A stretch of 64,000 nt of DNA from positions 68,490-132,489 of the forward strand of contig CAJNOI010000067.1 of the NCBI GenBank assembly GCA_905250115.1. Reading direction: 5' to 3'. The translations under genes were made by a program, and so were the position numbers. The stretch's first letter is position 1. Each line of letters opens with the position of its first letter. Shown in pieces: positions 23,019-33,612 of this stretch. This DNA is from Adineta steineri. Its lineage: Eukaryota; Rotifera; Eurotatoria; Adinetida; Adinetidae. The notes below the pieces were generated by a model that saw only the letters and a list, made by a program, of their open reading frames with translations, was not told the origin of the DNA and did no database searches.

Positions 23019-26000
23019 TTAAACGGATAGAACTTGTTTCAACCATAGTTTTTGTCGGACAATTTCTAATTGAGCTTGATTTTCTTTTAATTCCAAATGT
23101 TTCTCTGGAACCATTTTCAAATATTCAACTGATTTTTCTGCACAATCTACTGCATCTTTATAATCACCCAGTCGTGCATAAGCAGTAGAAAGATTATAAT
23201 AAGTAACTGATAATGGATGTGGTAATGGATTGGGTAATTCAAGTTGAAGTTTCAATGTTTTCTTATAATAATCCAATGCTTCTTTCGCATTTCCTGTATG
23301 CCAAAAACAACTGGATATTTTCTGAAAGAGTGAAATTAATGGTCTTGTATCACCATCCATCGACATTTTCTCTCGAATTATTACTGCTCGTTTTAAATAT
23401 TTTATAGCTTCTGTGTAATTCTTTTGATCTATATAAACTGCACCAATATTCGATGAATACGTCGCAACTGCATTCATATCAGGATTGGATGCTTTCAATT
23501 GACATTGAAGTGCTATTTCATGAAATTTAATAGCACTTTCATGATGATCATCTTGATAGAACATACTACCAATATTATTGTAACTTGAGGATAACATTGA
23601 ATGATAAGGTGGAAGAAATAAATGAAATGCACGTAAAGATTTAAAGAATTGGTAACGTGCTCCTTCATTATCTTTATTCACTACATTGGCATTACCTAGA
23701 AGATGATGTGAAGCTGCTAGACTTGCTAATAATGTTCCATCATTTTCAAAAGATTTATCTTGATAAATTAATTCCGTAAGATAATCACATTCCCAATAAT
23801 GATTTGTTTCCAACAGAAGTTTACTTATTTGTAAAATAACAACTGCTTGTGTTATTTCTTTACGTAATGGTTCAGTTAATTGTTGAAAATGAGAATCATC
23901 TTGTGAAACAGATTCTAAATTCACTGTGTTCGTCTCTTTATCGATAGAAACAATTCGAAAAATAGTATTAAGATTAATTAAAACATCAATTTTGCAATCG
24001 GATGAACGTAATTGTTCGATGTTTGCTGCACAATTAGATGAAAGTTTAATTGAAAAGATAAGACATTGTTGTTTATCATTATTTTGACATGGACGTTCCA
24101 ATGTCGCAGGAAGAAATGAATGAAATATGACTAATCCATTGATATTATTTTGAAATTTTTCAATAATTTCTTGTCCGATATCTAAAATAGTATAGATAGT
24201 GATTGGCTCTTTGTTAGCAATTGATTGAATTTGTTTATGAAGAGATTGAATAAAATATCGCATTTTGAATAGTAAATCAATTTCTTGTGTACGAAATGCA
24301 CGTGATAAAATTTTTGTTAAGAAACAATGACGTGTATACCATTGAATACTTTCTGTTTCGATAAAAGATTTTTCAAAAGTATCAATTTGATCAAGTTCTT
24401 CTTGATTATTAGCATAATGAAGACGACAAAATGTTAGCATATCTTTCTTTAAATCACTTTCATCATCTTGACAGAGAATTGTTTCTTTTAATAAGTGACA
24501 ATAGTTAAATTGTAGATCAGTAGTACTTTCTTTTGATGTGATTTCCATCGGAATCATTCGAAAAGATACATCAGCGAGTGTTTTAATTAAATGATTATGA
24601 ATTGAGTTAATATCTGGATAAATTCCAATGATTTTATTATAATTATTAATCCATTTAGGTGAATGCTTTTCTTTAGATAATAAATAAATGAATTGAATAC
24701 ATTTATGCTGTTGAAGTTCAGGAAGAGTAGTTTGAGCTTGATCAAGAGTGATAATAACAATAAGTCTTTCATCTATGATTGTTGTTAACAATGTTTGTAA
24801 TGTATGTGTATCGTTTACTGTACGTATAAAATTAATCGTAGAACGAAGAAGATTGAGATCTTGTATTTTATTTTGATCAATATAGAGAATAGTAAAATTT
24901 TCAAGGTTGCCAATGGATCGAGATGGAATTATTTTACTTGATTTAGGTTTGGATAGAGCTATAATAATGAAAGTAATATTAAAAGAGAGATTATTCGATA
25001 ACTATACCTTGTTGCATACTGTCATTGATGTATTTAAGTAGAGCAGATTCATCATCATCTGATTTATCTTTTAGAGGTCTCATTTTATGATCAGTTAATG
25101 GCTAAAAAATATATCGTAATAAATGTTTCAATTCTGATAATTCTTACTTCAGATGGTTCAACTTTTTTCTTCGATATTTCCAATACTTGAGTAGAAATAG
25201 TCGAAGATTTATCAACAGGTTGATCTTCTTCTACTTCACTTTCGTCACTCACTGAACTCTAAACAAAGCATTTTCAATCTTTTTCTGATTTAGAATCATC
25301 AGTAAATATCTTACCGAATCAACACTCATTTTTTCATCATCTAATTCTTCTAGTGGCAAATCGACACTTTCTTTACATCTGAAATACACGATCAATCTTC
25401 TTTTGATATTCGTTTTATTTTCTACTTACTTTGTGCATGATACATATTTTTCAACAGTTTTAATCCAAAATGAACTATCACCATCATCAATTCGCCCTCC
25501 ATGTCGATATGGATGTTCACAACATGCTGAAATTGTCGTATCGAGAGAACCATTAATTTCAAGTCTTAGACAAAAACGATCATCTCTTGAACGTTGTGAT
25601 TTAAAGGTAAATGTATCTAGAGAGGAAAAAAATACTTTAATATTCAAAATAAAATCAATAATTTTACCATTCATCTTGAGAAATCCTTTAAACACAATCC
25701 AACTGAAACCATTATTAACTACTTGAAAAATTGTCACTTCATCACGTCTTGAATTTTGCAAGACAGGTGGTAAAGTTGGATCAAATCGATAACTCATCGT
25801 TATTTGACAAGACCAAGATTTGTACAAATTATTTGGTCCAATTACAATACTCTATACATAAAAAGTTTATAATCTACATAAGAATTCATTCTTACCTGTG
25901 GATAGATAAATCCAATTTTCTAATTTAAGAAAGAAATCAAAAATTAAATCGCATTGCATTGAAGAAAGTAACTTACATGAGATGAAATTCGATGACGATT

Positions 26001-26433
26001 TACACCCAATGCGTCACTAGAAAAAATAAATTATGTCAAAGAAACTGATACATGAATGATTTACATATTATTTTCCGATGAAAATTGTCGATGCATCCTG
26101 GATAGACCCATTTCAGATGTATCAACATGTGTCTCACTGAAATCTAACAAAGATCTACTTATCAATGTTTCTGATGGTTTGCTTGAACCCATCCTCTTTT
26201 TTGCTAATTCTAATTGTAACTGACGCCTAAATATTAAAATAAAGCTTGAGAGACAAGACAGATATACAAACCAAGTTCCATGGATCGGTTTTATTGGATC
26301 GAGCTAAAAATTATTTTCTTCATCGATATCCAAAACAAAACAAAACAAAAACACATACTTTTATTTTGTTATTACTAATAGCAGATGATCGAGGAGTTTT
26401 CTGTTTTCGTCGAGTTAATCGAGCTGAATCCAT
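23019..26433 (-). CDS. ART-TPR protein 2: same architecture, ART triad lost
   Basis: Eleven exons: 26359-26433, 26272-26303, 26065-26226, 25977-26016, 25896-25919, 25668-25851, 25430-25616, 25315-25378, 25148-25258, 25008-25101, 23019-24958; 970 residues. Several are micro-exons (24, 32, 40 nt). N-terminal module: SWSCQITMSYRF, FSWIVFKGFLKMN, FTFKSQRSRDDRF, ACCEHPYRHGG. An acidic/Ser linker precedes a receiver-like domain (FTILYIDQNK...LIVIITLDQAQ...CIQFIYLLSKE). In the ART domain the Arg position reads IYTILD (Thr near 581), the Ser motif reads FLPATL (Pro near 608) and the E-x-E position reads KID (Asp near 649). All three key residues are replaced although the fold-forming hydrophobic pattern (NLNTIFRIVSID) remains, so this is probably a pseudoenzyme. 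TPRs from about 720 to 950. Stop codon lies 153 bp upstream of the start of ART-TPR 1. Confidence 0.82.
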
Positions 26434-26509
26434 TTATCTAAAATTCAGAGTAGATATTCTTTCAAACAAAAAAAAATGCTTGATAAAAATAGCAAAAATA
26501 TATATTAGT

Positions 26510-29500
26510 TCATGTAGCGGAAAATAAATCTTTCATCCAAAGTTTTTGTTCTAAATGTTGAAGATATTTTCTATGTCCTTGTATTTCTTCATCATCTTCT
26601 TTTTTCGTTAAAAGTAAACGTGTAATCGCTTTTTCCACTGATTCCTTTGCACCTTGTACTTGTCCGAGTTTCTCAAATGCCGTTGCTAAATTAACATAAG
26701 TAACTGCAACTGTTGGGTTATCAACTGAATGACATTTAAGTTCAATATCAAGACATTTTTGATAATTATTCAATGCATCGGCATATTGATGAGCTCGATA
26801 TTGAGCACCAGCAAGATTATGATATTTAACAGCAATATCAGGATGATTATTATTTGGATGAAGTTTTTTTTGAATTTTTACATCCGTTTCAAAATATCCA
26901 ATTGCTTCTTTATATTGACCAAGTTTTGTTAAAACTGATGCAATATTTCCGACATAAGAAGCAACGGAATCTAGATCAGGATTGGCGGAATTCTTTTGAA
27001 TTTCATAAGCTTTTCGATGATAATCTAATGCTTTTTCATTAAAACCTTGTTTACGATAAATACTTCCAATATTATTATACGTCGGTGTTAATCGTATATC
27101 ATCAGGAGATAAAACACGTAAATAAACTCGTAAAGAATTTTCTAAATGATTTAATGCTTGTTCATAGAGTTTTCGCTCATAATAATGCGTTCCTAATGAA
27201 TGAAGTATTCCTCCAAGTGTTAAATTTACTGTTGTATCTTTCATTGCTTGTGGATCATCGATTAATAACGCAGAAAAATATTCGACATAACCTGTTAATT
27301 CTCTTTGTTTGACTAATTTTAACATACGTACTAATGGAAATGGGCCACTAACAGCATCACGTAAATCTTTTGTTATTAATTGACCAGCTTTAAGAATATC
27401 ATCATTCGTTGTTAATGTAACTTTAAATGTTTCTTCATCGATTGTTTCGATTTTATCGATACGAAATATAGTTCCAACAGTTAAAAGAATTTCACCGGAA
27501 ATATCATTTCGAATAACATTTGCTCCTAAAATAATTTCGAAATGAACTAATTTCGATTCTTGATTAATTGGACATGGTGTAATTCGCGATTGATTTTTAT
27601 TAACTAATAGAAATTCATTAAATGATAATAATCCTCCTTGATTATTCTTCATTTTTTTAAAAAGTTCTTTTCGAATTCGAACTGTTCGATAAACAATCAT
27701 ATCAACAGATGATTTTAATTGACCATGTAAATGTTGAATAAAATATCGAAGATTAAATAATATATCCGGATCTAATTCTCGAAATGCTCGTGTCATCATT
27801 TTATATAGAAAAGTTTCAGTTCGTAAATACCATTCAATAGCATCCGATGGTTGAAAATTCTTTTCGAATTCATCGATAAATTCTAATTGAATAATATTAT
27901 CAACATATTCTTCACGACAGAAATTGATCATTTCTTTTTTTAAATCTTGTTTTTCATCTATTTCTAAAAGAATATCTTTTAATGCTTGAACATAAGTCAA
28001 TGTACTCATTCCAGTATAATCGGCACTGATAGAACTAATACTTGTTAAATCATAAGTGAATGATAGAAGATCATTTTTCAATTGTTCACAAAGATTATTC
28101 ATATTGGAAAAAGATCCTCGATAAAATTTTGAATCGAATGAATTATTTTCCGATGAATCGATAATATAAATTCCGTATAGATATGGTTCATCTTGAATAG
28201 GTTTCGATAAATTTTCCATGCTAGTTTTCGAAAGAATTAAAATAATTTTTTCATTCATAACTTTTTTAAGAAATGCAATCGATTCTTCGGAATTAATATC
28301 ATCGAAAGTAAAACCTAAATTAATTAAACCACGCAACATTTGTTGTTCGTCAATGGATATTGAAAGATTTTTTTCCAGGATGTAACAAAAATTTTCGACA
28401 CTCTTCGGGCGACGTGTCGCTTTCGATGATTGACTTGTCAATCCCATACCTGCAAGTATTTGCATAAGTTGTTGAGTATTGAAGGTATTACCATCGATGG
28501 TGAGTGTGTTAGTTTCATTCCCATCGGATTTTTGTTCTAGAAACAAAGATATTTCAATTTGAAAACTTATAATTCCTACCTGATGGTTTTGTTTCTGATT
28601 CCGACTGATTAGAATTCACTACTGTTGATGTTTCTGAGTGATGAACATCAGGTACTTCTGATGGTTTCGATTTTTTAGACTTCGACGTCTGCTTCTGTTG
28701 TTGATGTTTATCGGATGGAACTTTTTCTACCGAGTCACCCACAGATAATGGCATCAGAATGTTATTGGGATGAAAAGATTTTTTGTTTTTCTAAAATAGT
28801 TGATTTTGATCGAGAAAACACATTCAATATCAAATTTGTGGCTTACTTGGACTAATAATGTGTTTTTCTCATTATTTGAAAGTAATTTATCAGCACGATC
28901 TTTTCGACATCTGAAATAATTAATGAAGAACTCTTGGATGTTCAATTAAAATCAATGTACGTACTTTTCACATGGATTTGCTTTTTGAATTTCTTGAAAA
29001 ATAAATTGTTTCTGATCATCAATATTTGAATTAATTGAAGTACATTTAAATTCACAACATGCATCCGTGACACTAATGAACTTTCCTTCAACATAAAAAG
29101 CTAATGATAAACTGGATGATGGCCGTCGTTGGGATTTGAATGAAAATTTTTCTAGAAAATATAAGAGTTTTTCTATTCATCTTACTGCTTAGTATTCATA
29201 ATTACCGCCTTTAGTTAAATAACCACGATAGACTAGTGAGATTTCGCCAGTACTATGTCGTTGCATTACAATAATTTCTTCATGATTGGATGGTTCCTTG
29301 TCGATCGGTGCATAAGACATTGTTATCTCACATGCTATACGTTCTTCGATAGATAAATTTATCTAGAATAAAAGATTCTGGTGATTAATAGCAAAAAATT
29401 AAATAATTTACGCTTTCAGTTTGAACATCTTGTTCATTTATTCTCGTTGAATTAATTTGTGTTGATCGTTCATCATTAACCTCATTATTCTGAGTTAGGG

Positions 29501-29895
29501 GATGTGCGGACGTAATTCTCAATGAACGAAGACGGCTGGAATTGATTGGTCTTAAATTTCACTTCATACATGAAAAAAATACCATGTGTGAAAGAAAAAT
29601 TACCTTGGAGAAATATTATGTGTTGTTATTCTTTGTTCTCGTTGTTGACTTTCACCAGTTGGTTGAATTTTAGGAATAGGCTAAATATAAATAAATCGTA
29701 AATTTAATTTTATAAAAAAAACGAAACAATGTTTTTACCCCAATGACTGATTGTAAACGAGATTGTGCAAAGGGAGAACTAGCTATTTTCGGATTTAACC
29801 ACTGTTTCAATGGTCTGAAAAAGATTTTATTTTTATTCAACACAAAAATATTCTATTTCATATGTCACATACTTTGTTACAGATCGATCGACCAT
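26510..29895 (-). CDS. ART-TPR protein 3: partly degenerate ART
   Basis: Nine exons: 29873-29895, 29739-29814, 29604-29680, 29412-29550, 29206-29362, 28965-29151, 28847-28910, 28580-28790, 26510-28536; 986 residues with consistent phases. N-terminal module: ACEITMSYAPID, LVYRGYLTKG, FSFKSQRRPSSS, DACCEFKC. A Lys/Ser-rich linker and a receiver-like domain follow (VENFCYILEKN...IILILSKTSM...LYGIYIID). In the ART domain the Arg is kept (VYRTVR, near 595), the Ser motif is lost (NEFLLVNKN, Leu near 622) and the motif E-x-E reads SGE, keeping the second, catalytic Glu (near 660). Activity is doubtful. TPRs fill the last 280 residues (YYERKLYEQALNHLENSL, IGSIYRKQGFNEKALDYH and others). The next gene starts only 76 bp after this stop, in the same direction. 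Confidence 0.83.
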
Positions 29896-30342
29896 CGCAA
29901 ATCAAGTCAAAAAATGCGTTTTATTCTTTGTTCTTTTTAAATGACTCGCGGAATAGTTTGTTGAAAAGACAACAAATTTCTTTTCTTTCCTCGATAAGAG
30001 AACGACAATGATGCCGTGGAAACCACCTGAATTTTTTCTTTCTCTCTGTTATTCAGAATGGAATGTGGTTGAGACTCGATGGGTGAGGGTGAGATAAAGG
30101 GCAGGCACTCTTACTCATATCAACATCTACAGCCACCATCAATTCTCTTTCTTCCGAGCTACTTCGTAGAAGAAAAGTAATGAAATTGGTTGTTATTCAT
30201 CAAAAATGCTTTTATAGATTCTTCGTAGTTAAAAAAATGACTCATATTAGAAACATATTTTTTACAAAATCATTTACGAAAAATTTTGTCAAATTTATTT
30301 TTATCACATTTTCGTGTCTCTGCACAGCTTCCACACACACAC
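29896..30342. other. Intergenic region with telomere-like hairpin (member 5)
   Basis: Promoter side of ART-TPR 3 and 3' side of the lipocalin gene. GATGGGTGAGGGTGAG at 30078-30093 faces CACTCTTACTCATATCAACATCTACAGCCACC at 30106-30137 with weak pairing. A CA run sits at 30329-30341. Confidence 0.45.
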
Positions 30343-30986
30343 TTAGATATAGGTGCAGTTCATGTGTTTTGTCCATACAAAATCAAGTTTTTCTGGGTTT
30401 AAATCGTATCGATCGGTAAGTTGAAGTAAATCGTGTACGATTGTTGCATTTAGTGTTGATCGACGAGATAGAATGTGGACGCAATAATTGGTAAAGCCAA
30501 ACTGCTCTACACAATCATACTCAACACTATATTCACTGGTTCGTAATACAATTATATTGTAGGCAACAGGTACAGTCACAGGATGAATTGTTTCATTATA
30601 ACGACCATCTGCTGGATTTTTCGTGCTGGTCAATGTTCCATTTGCAGTGATTAGTTTACCGTCGACCGTTTTCTTGTTGCAAATATTGGAAACAATGACA
30701 ACTGATGGATCTTCAGCACTTTTATTAACATCAAGATGAGTGCATACACAGTCTCTTTCAAAGAAAGCACCGCCAGCTGTTTGGATTTTACCGATTTCAA
30801 ACCAGCGACCAGTGTACTATTGATAAACAATATGTCATCATTAGCATATCAGTTAAATAATAGGAAAGAAACATTACCTGTTCAATCGTATAACCAGTTG
30901 CTGGTGGTGGTATTCGACATGGTGCATCTGGCCATGCATTGGCTAATGTAATAAAAAAACACGTTGAGTAAATGAAAAAAATGCAT
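30343..30986 (-). CDS. Secreted lipocalin (apolipoprotein D-like), possible frameshift in signal peptide
   Basis: Two exons, about 30878-30986 and 30343-30816. The second is a clean 158-codon frame ending TAA at 30343-30345. After the signal region the mature protein begins NAWPDAPCRIPPPATGYT; IEQYTGRWFEIGK is the lipocalin G-x-W signature, FERDCVCTHLDV and YDCVEQFGFTNYCVHILSR match apoD-like strand and disulphide patterns, and LTDRYDLNPEKL is the closing helix. Function: extracellular carrier of small hydrophobic molecules. Oddity: the ATG at 30984-30986 is followed by a run of seven T (minus strand), and the frame from this ATG does not match the mature frame. With six T the leader would read as a normal signal peptide running into ANAWPD. 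Either an indel error, a real disabling mutation, or another start. Confidence 0.8.
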
Positions 30987-31607
30987 TGTGACTCTTTATG
31001 TTGTTTGCTAGGCTTTTTATTTCAAATAAGAAGCGAATGACAAGATAAATAGGCAGGTAAGCGTTATATAAGCGACGACTGCGTCATTTAGTTACCTTTG
31101 AGTTATATAAGATGTTGTGTAGTAGAAATATAATATGATAAACTGATATACTCTCCTTCAAATGTTGAAAACTGCATTACTTTTTACTTTCATATGAGAG
31201 GATATACATATAGCGTGAGAGTGAGGATGTGAGGGAATCTAGGTCTGGATCTGACTGTTCACTATGTCTATCATAGCCTACACCCACATTCAAGCCCACT
31301 CTCACAATCTGTATGAGATTATCTAATAATTAATAATAGTTTAATACAGTCGTAGTCATATCCCACATTTTTGTAAACATCTCCGGAATCCCTGATATTC
31401 TGGATATGTAACACGGCTCCAGTTGATAGGATTTAATAAGTGTAATTGGAACGCATTTTGCCAGCTTTCGATTAGAATAATCATTCACAATTCCACCATC
31501 AAAGTGAAGAAAAAAGACATTCAAGAGATATGCAAATTAAAAAAATTATGAAATTTCGTGTAAATTAATTTATTTTTAATAAAGTAAACAATGATTGTCT
31601 ACAAAAT
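30987..31607. other. Intergenic region with telomere-like hairpin (member 6)
   Basis: Between the 3' end of the NmrA-like gene and the 5' end of the lipocalin gene. GTGAGAGTGAGGATGTGAGGG at 31215-31235 is followed about 50 bases later by CCTACACCCACATT (31287-31300) and CCCACTCTCAC (31305-31315). The small ORF at 31330-31524 shows no family resemblance. Confidence 0.5.
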
Positions 31608-32658
31608 CTATCCAAATACATCTCTATTCTCTCTGATAAAATCTTCAACACTCTTCATATTCAAGCCATACTCTTCCTTCAATGCTTTAACATCTACCAC
31701 AAATTTGCTGTTCTCTATCCATTGTATCATTAGACGAGTTGATTCATCTTTTACATCCATTTTCACATATTTCATTGGTCGTTCAAGCACCTTACTGAAC
31801 GTTTCACACAGTTGATTGCCGTTCATTGTGTCACCAGCCAATTCAATCGATTGATGATTGTATTTTTCTGGATTCAGAAATGCTTGTGCTAGCAAAAGAA
31901 TACCAAAGAAAAGTTAGAGAACCTTGCCAAAAACCCAAGAAAGACGAGTTCTTACCCGCAACCTTTCCAATATCTTCACATGCGATATGGTTCACAATTG
32001 TCTGAGGATCAGTCCAGAAGTTAATTTTCTCTTTATCAGAACGAGTAGCGTAAAAAAGATTTTGCATGAATGAAAAAGGTCGTAGAATTGTGTAGTATTT
32101 AATGGAGGATTTTTTTAGATATTCTTCGATGAGAAACTTGCTGTGGAAGTGTGGAACATTAGGTGCATCGTGTGCTCGACCAACACTAAATAGAAAATAT
32201 AAAGGGAAATTTATTTATATTTAATATTACGTAACATAATTAATTAATTGTCGAGCTCACCTTGAGTACACAACTTGTTTAACACCTGCCTTTTCAGCTG
32301 CATTGATGATCTTATATCCCTGTTCCACTTCTTTATCAGAGATGGCTTGTGCAATAAACAGACCATCGGCACCTATGAATTGAAAGAAAATTGTTTGACT
32401 TATAGCATTAAATACAAGCTTACCTTGGAACACATTTGCTAACTGATCAACAGTCGCTTCATCTAGATCTGTTTGCACTAATTCAACTTCACGTTCTTTC
32501 AATTCTAGAGCTTTTTTTGACTGTAGATTACGCGTGAGTGTGAGCAAATGAAGTGATGATGTAGATTTCGATGGCAGAAGAGCAGTAATTACAGCTGATC
32601 CTTGTTTTCCAGTGCCACCGATGATAATGATTTTACGTTGTCTTTGCTGTGATAACAT
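31608..32658 (-). CDS. NmrA-like NAD(P)-binding family protein
   Basis: Four exons: 32424-32658, 32261-32372, 31956-32185, 31608-31888, 285 residues. N-terminal KIIIIGGTGKQGSAVITALL contains the G-x-x-G-x-x-G Rossmann dinucleotide-binding motif. TDLDEATVDQL, the DGLFIAQ strand, QGYKIINAAEKAGVKQVVYSSVGRA, HFHSKFLIEEYL (the K of the degenerate catalytic region), YTILRPFSFMQN and an IACEDIGKVAGQAFLNPE segment match the NmrA/HSCARG group of atypical short-chain dehydrogenases. These proteins act as redox sensors or isoflavone-reductase-like enzymes, usually cytosolic. The Y-x-x-x-K pair is replaced by HFHSK, so a sensor rather than an enzyme is likely. Length is normal for the family. NmrA proteins are common in fungi and bacteria; origin by transfer is possible but the gene has ordinary introns. 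Confidence 0.85.
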
Positions 32659-33612
32659 ATTTTTTCTTGCTTATAAAACAACGTTTATTATAATATGTTT
32701 TTAGTATTTCTTCTAGTTACATTTACTCTTATATGCTACACATGCACATGTATTTTTCATTTTTCAGTTACAGGTGAAGAAAAAGAAGAGAAAAGAAAAA
32801 AAAGACAGTGGTGTGTTGTAAGAACGTGACACGTTCTACCAAAAAGGATGAAACGCAAATCATATTTTTTATATTTTTCAATGCCCATATGGCCTTCAAA
32901 CGAAGTATTGCGAGAAAATAAATGTTATACAAAATTATAAAATTTTCGACACATAGACTATCAGCTGGGACATCGTTATTGAAGTTTTTCATTGTAATCT
33001 GACAATTCTTTTTGAACAGCAGAAAAATACTATAATGAATGTGAAAAGTAATCTCCATTCTGAACGGGTAACAATTCACAAATTTTAGCTGAAATAATAT
33101 TAACACATTAAAACAGATTGAGAATAGTTCATAAATAAAATCTCATAAGGAGTGAGCGTGTGTACTCTATCTCACCGACACCCTCAAGATCATTTTAGCA
33201 AGCACTAATCATGTTATCATAATTCAAATGTTTTGCTTGGTTTCTTTTGAATTAATAATAATTTGGTTTTCTCATCCTTTCACAATATTCCTTCATCGAT
33301 CATTCCAAAGGACTCTAATGACATACTGTATTGCCTTGTATGGGGCATTGCAAAAAAAAATTCATTTGAAACCATAAACGAAATGTTGTTGATATATACA
33401 ATGGATAATTATGTTGGCAATTCTATCCTCAGCATTATAATCAGCTAGCGAAGAATATTATTACAATGAAAGAAATAAAAACCAAACAATGCACAACAGT
33501 TGCAAGTATGGTGAGAAACCCGAATATTCTTAACAATCAACACTTTCTGTAGATGTGTTAATCAGAGAGTGTCTGAGTAGCACAACGAATAGCACTCAGT
33601 GATTTACTAGAA
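32659..33612. other. Intergenic region between divergent genes, with telomere-like hairpin (member 7)
   Basis: Divergent promoters of the NmrA-like (-) and LamG (+) genes. GGAGTGAGCGTGTGTACTC at 33149-33167 faces CTCACCGACACCCTCAAGAT at 33171-33190. ORFs at 32768-33106 and 33263-33448 are low complexity and not called. Confidence 0.5.

Noticed and set aside
31330..31524. 64-codon minus ORF
   Set aside because: No family resemblance, no splice context, beside a hairpin element.
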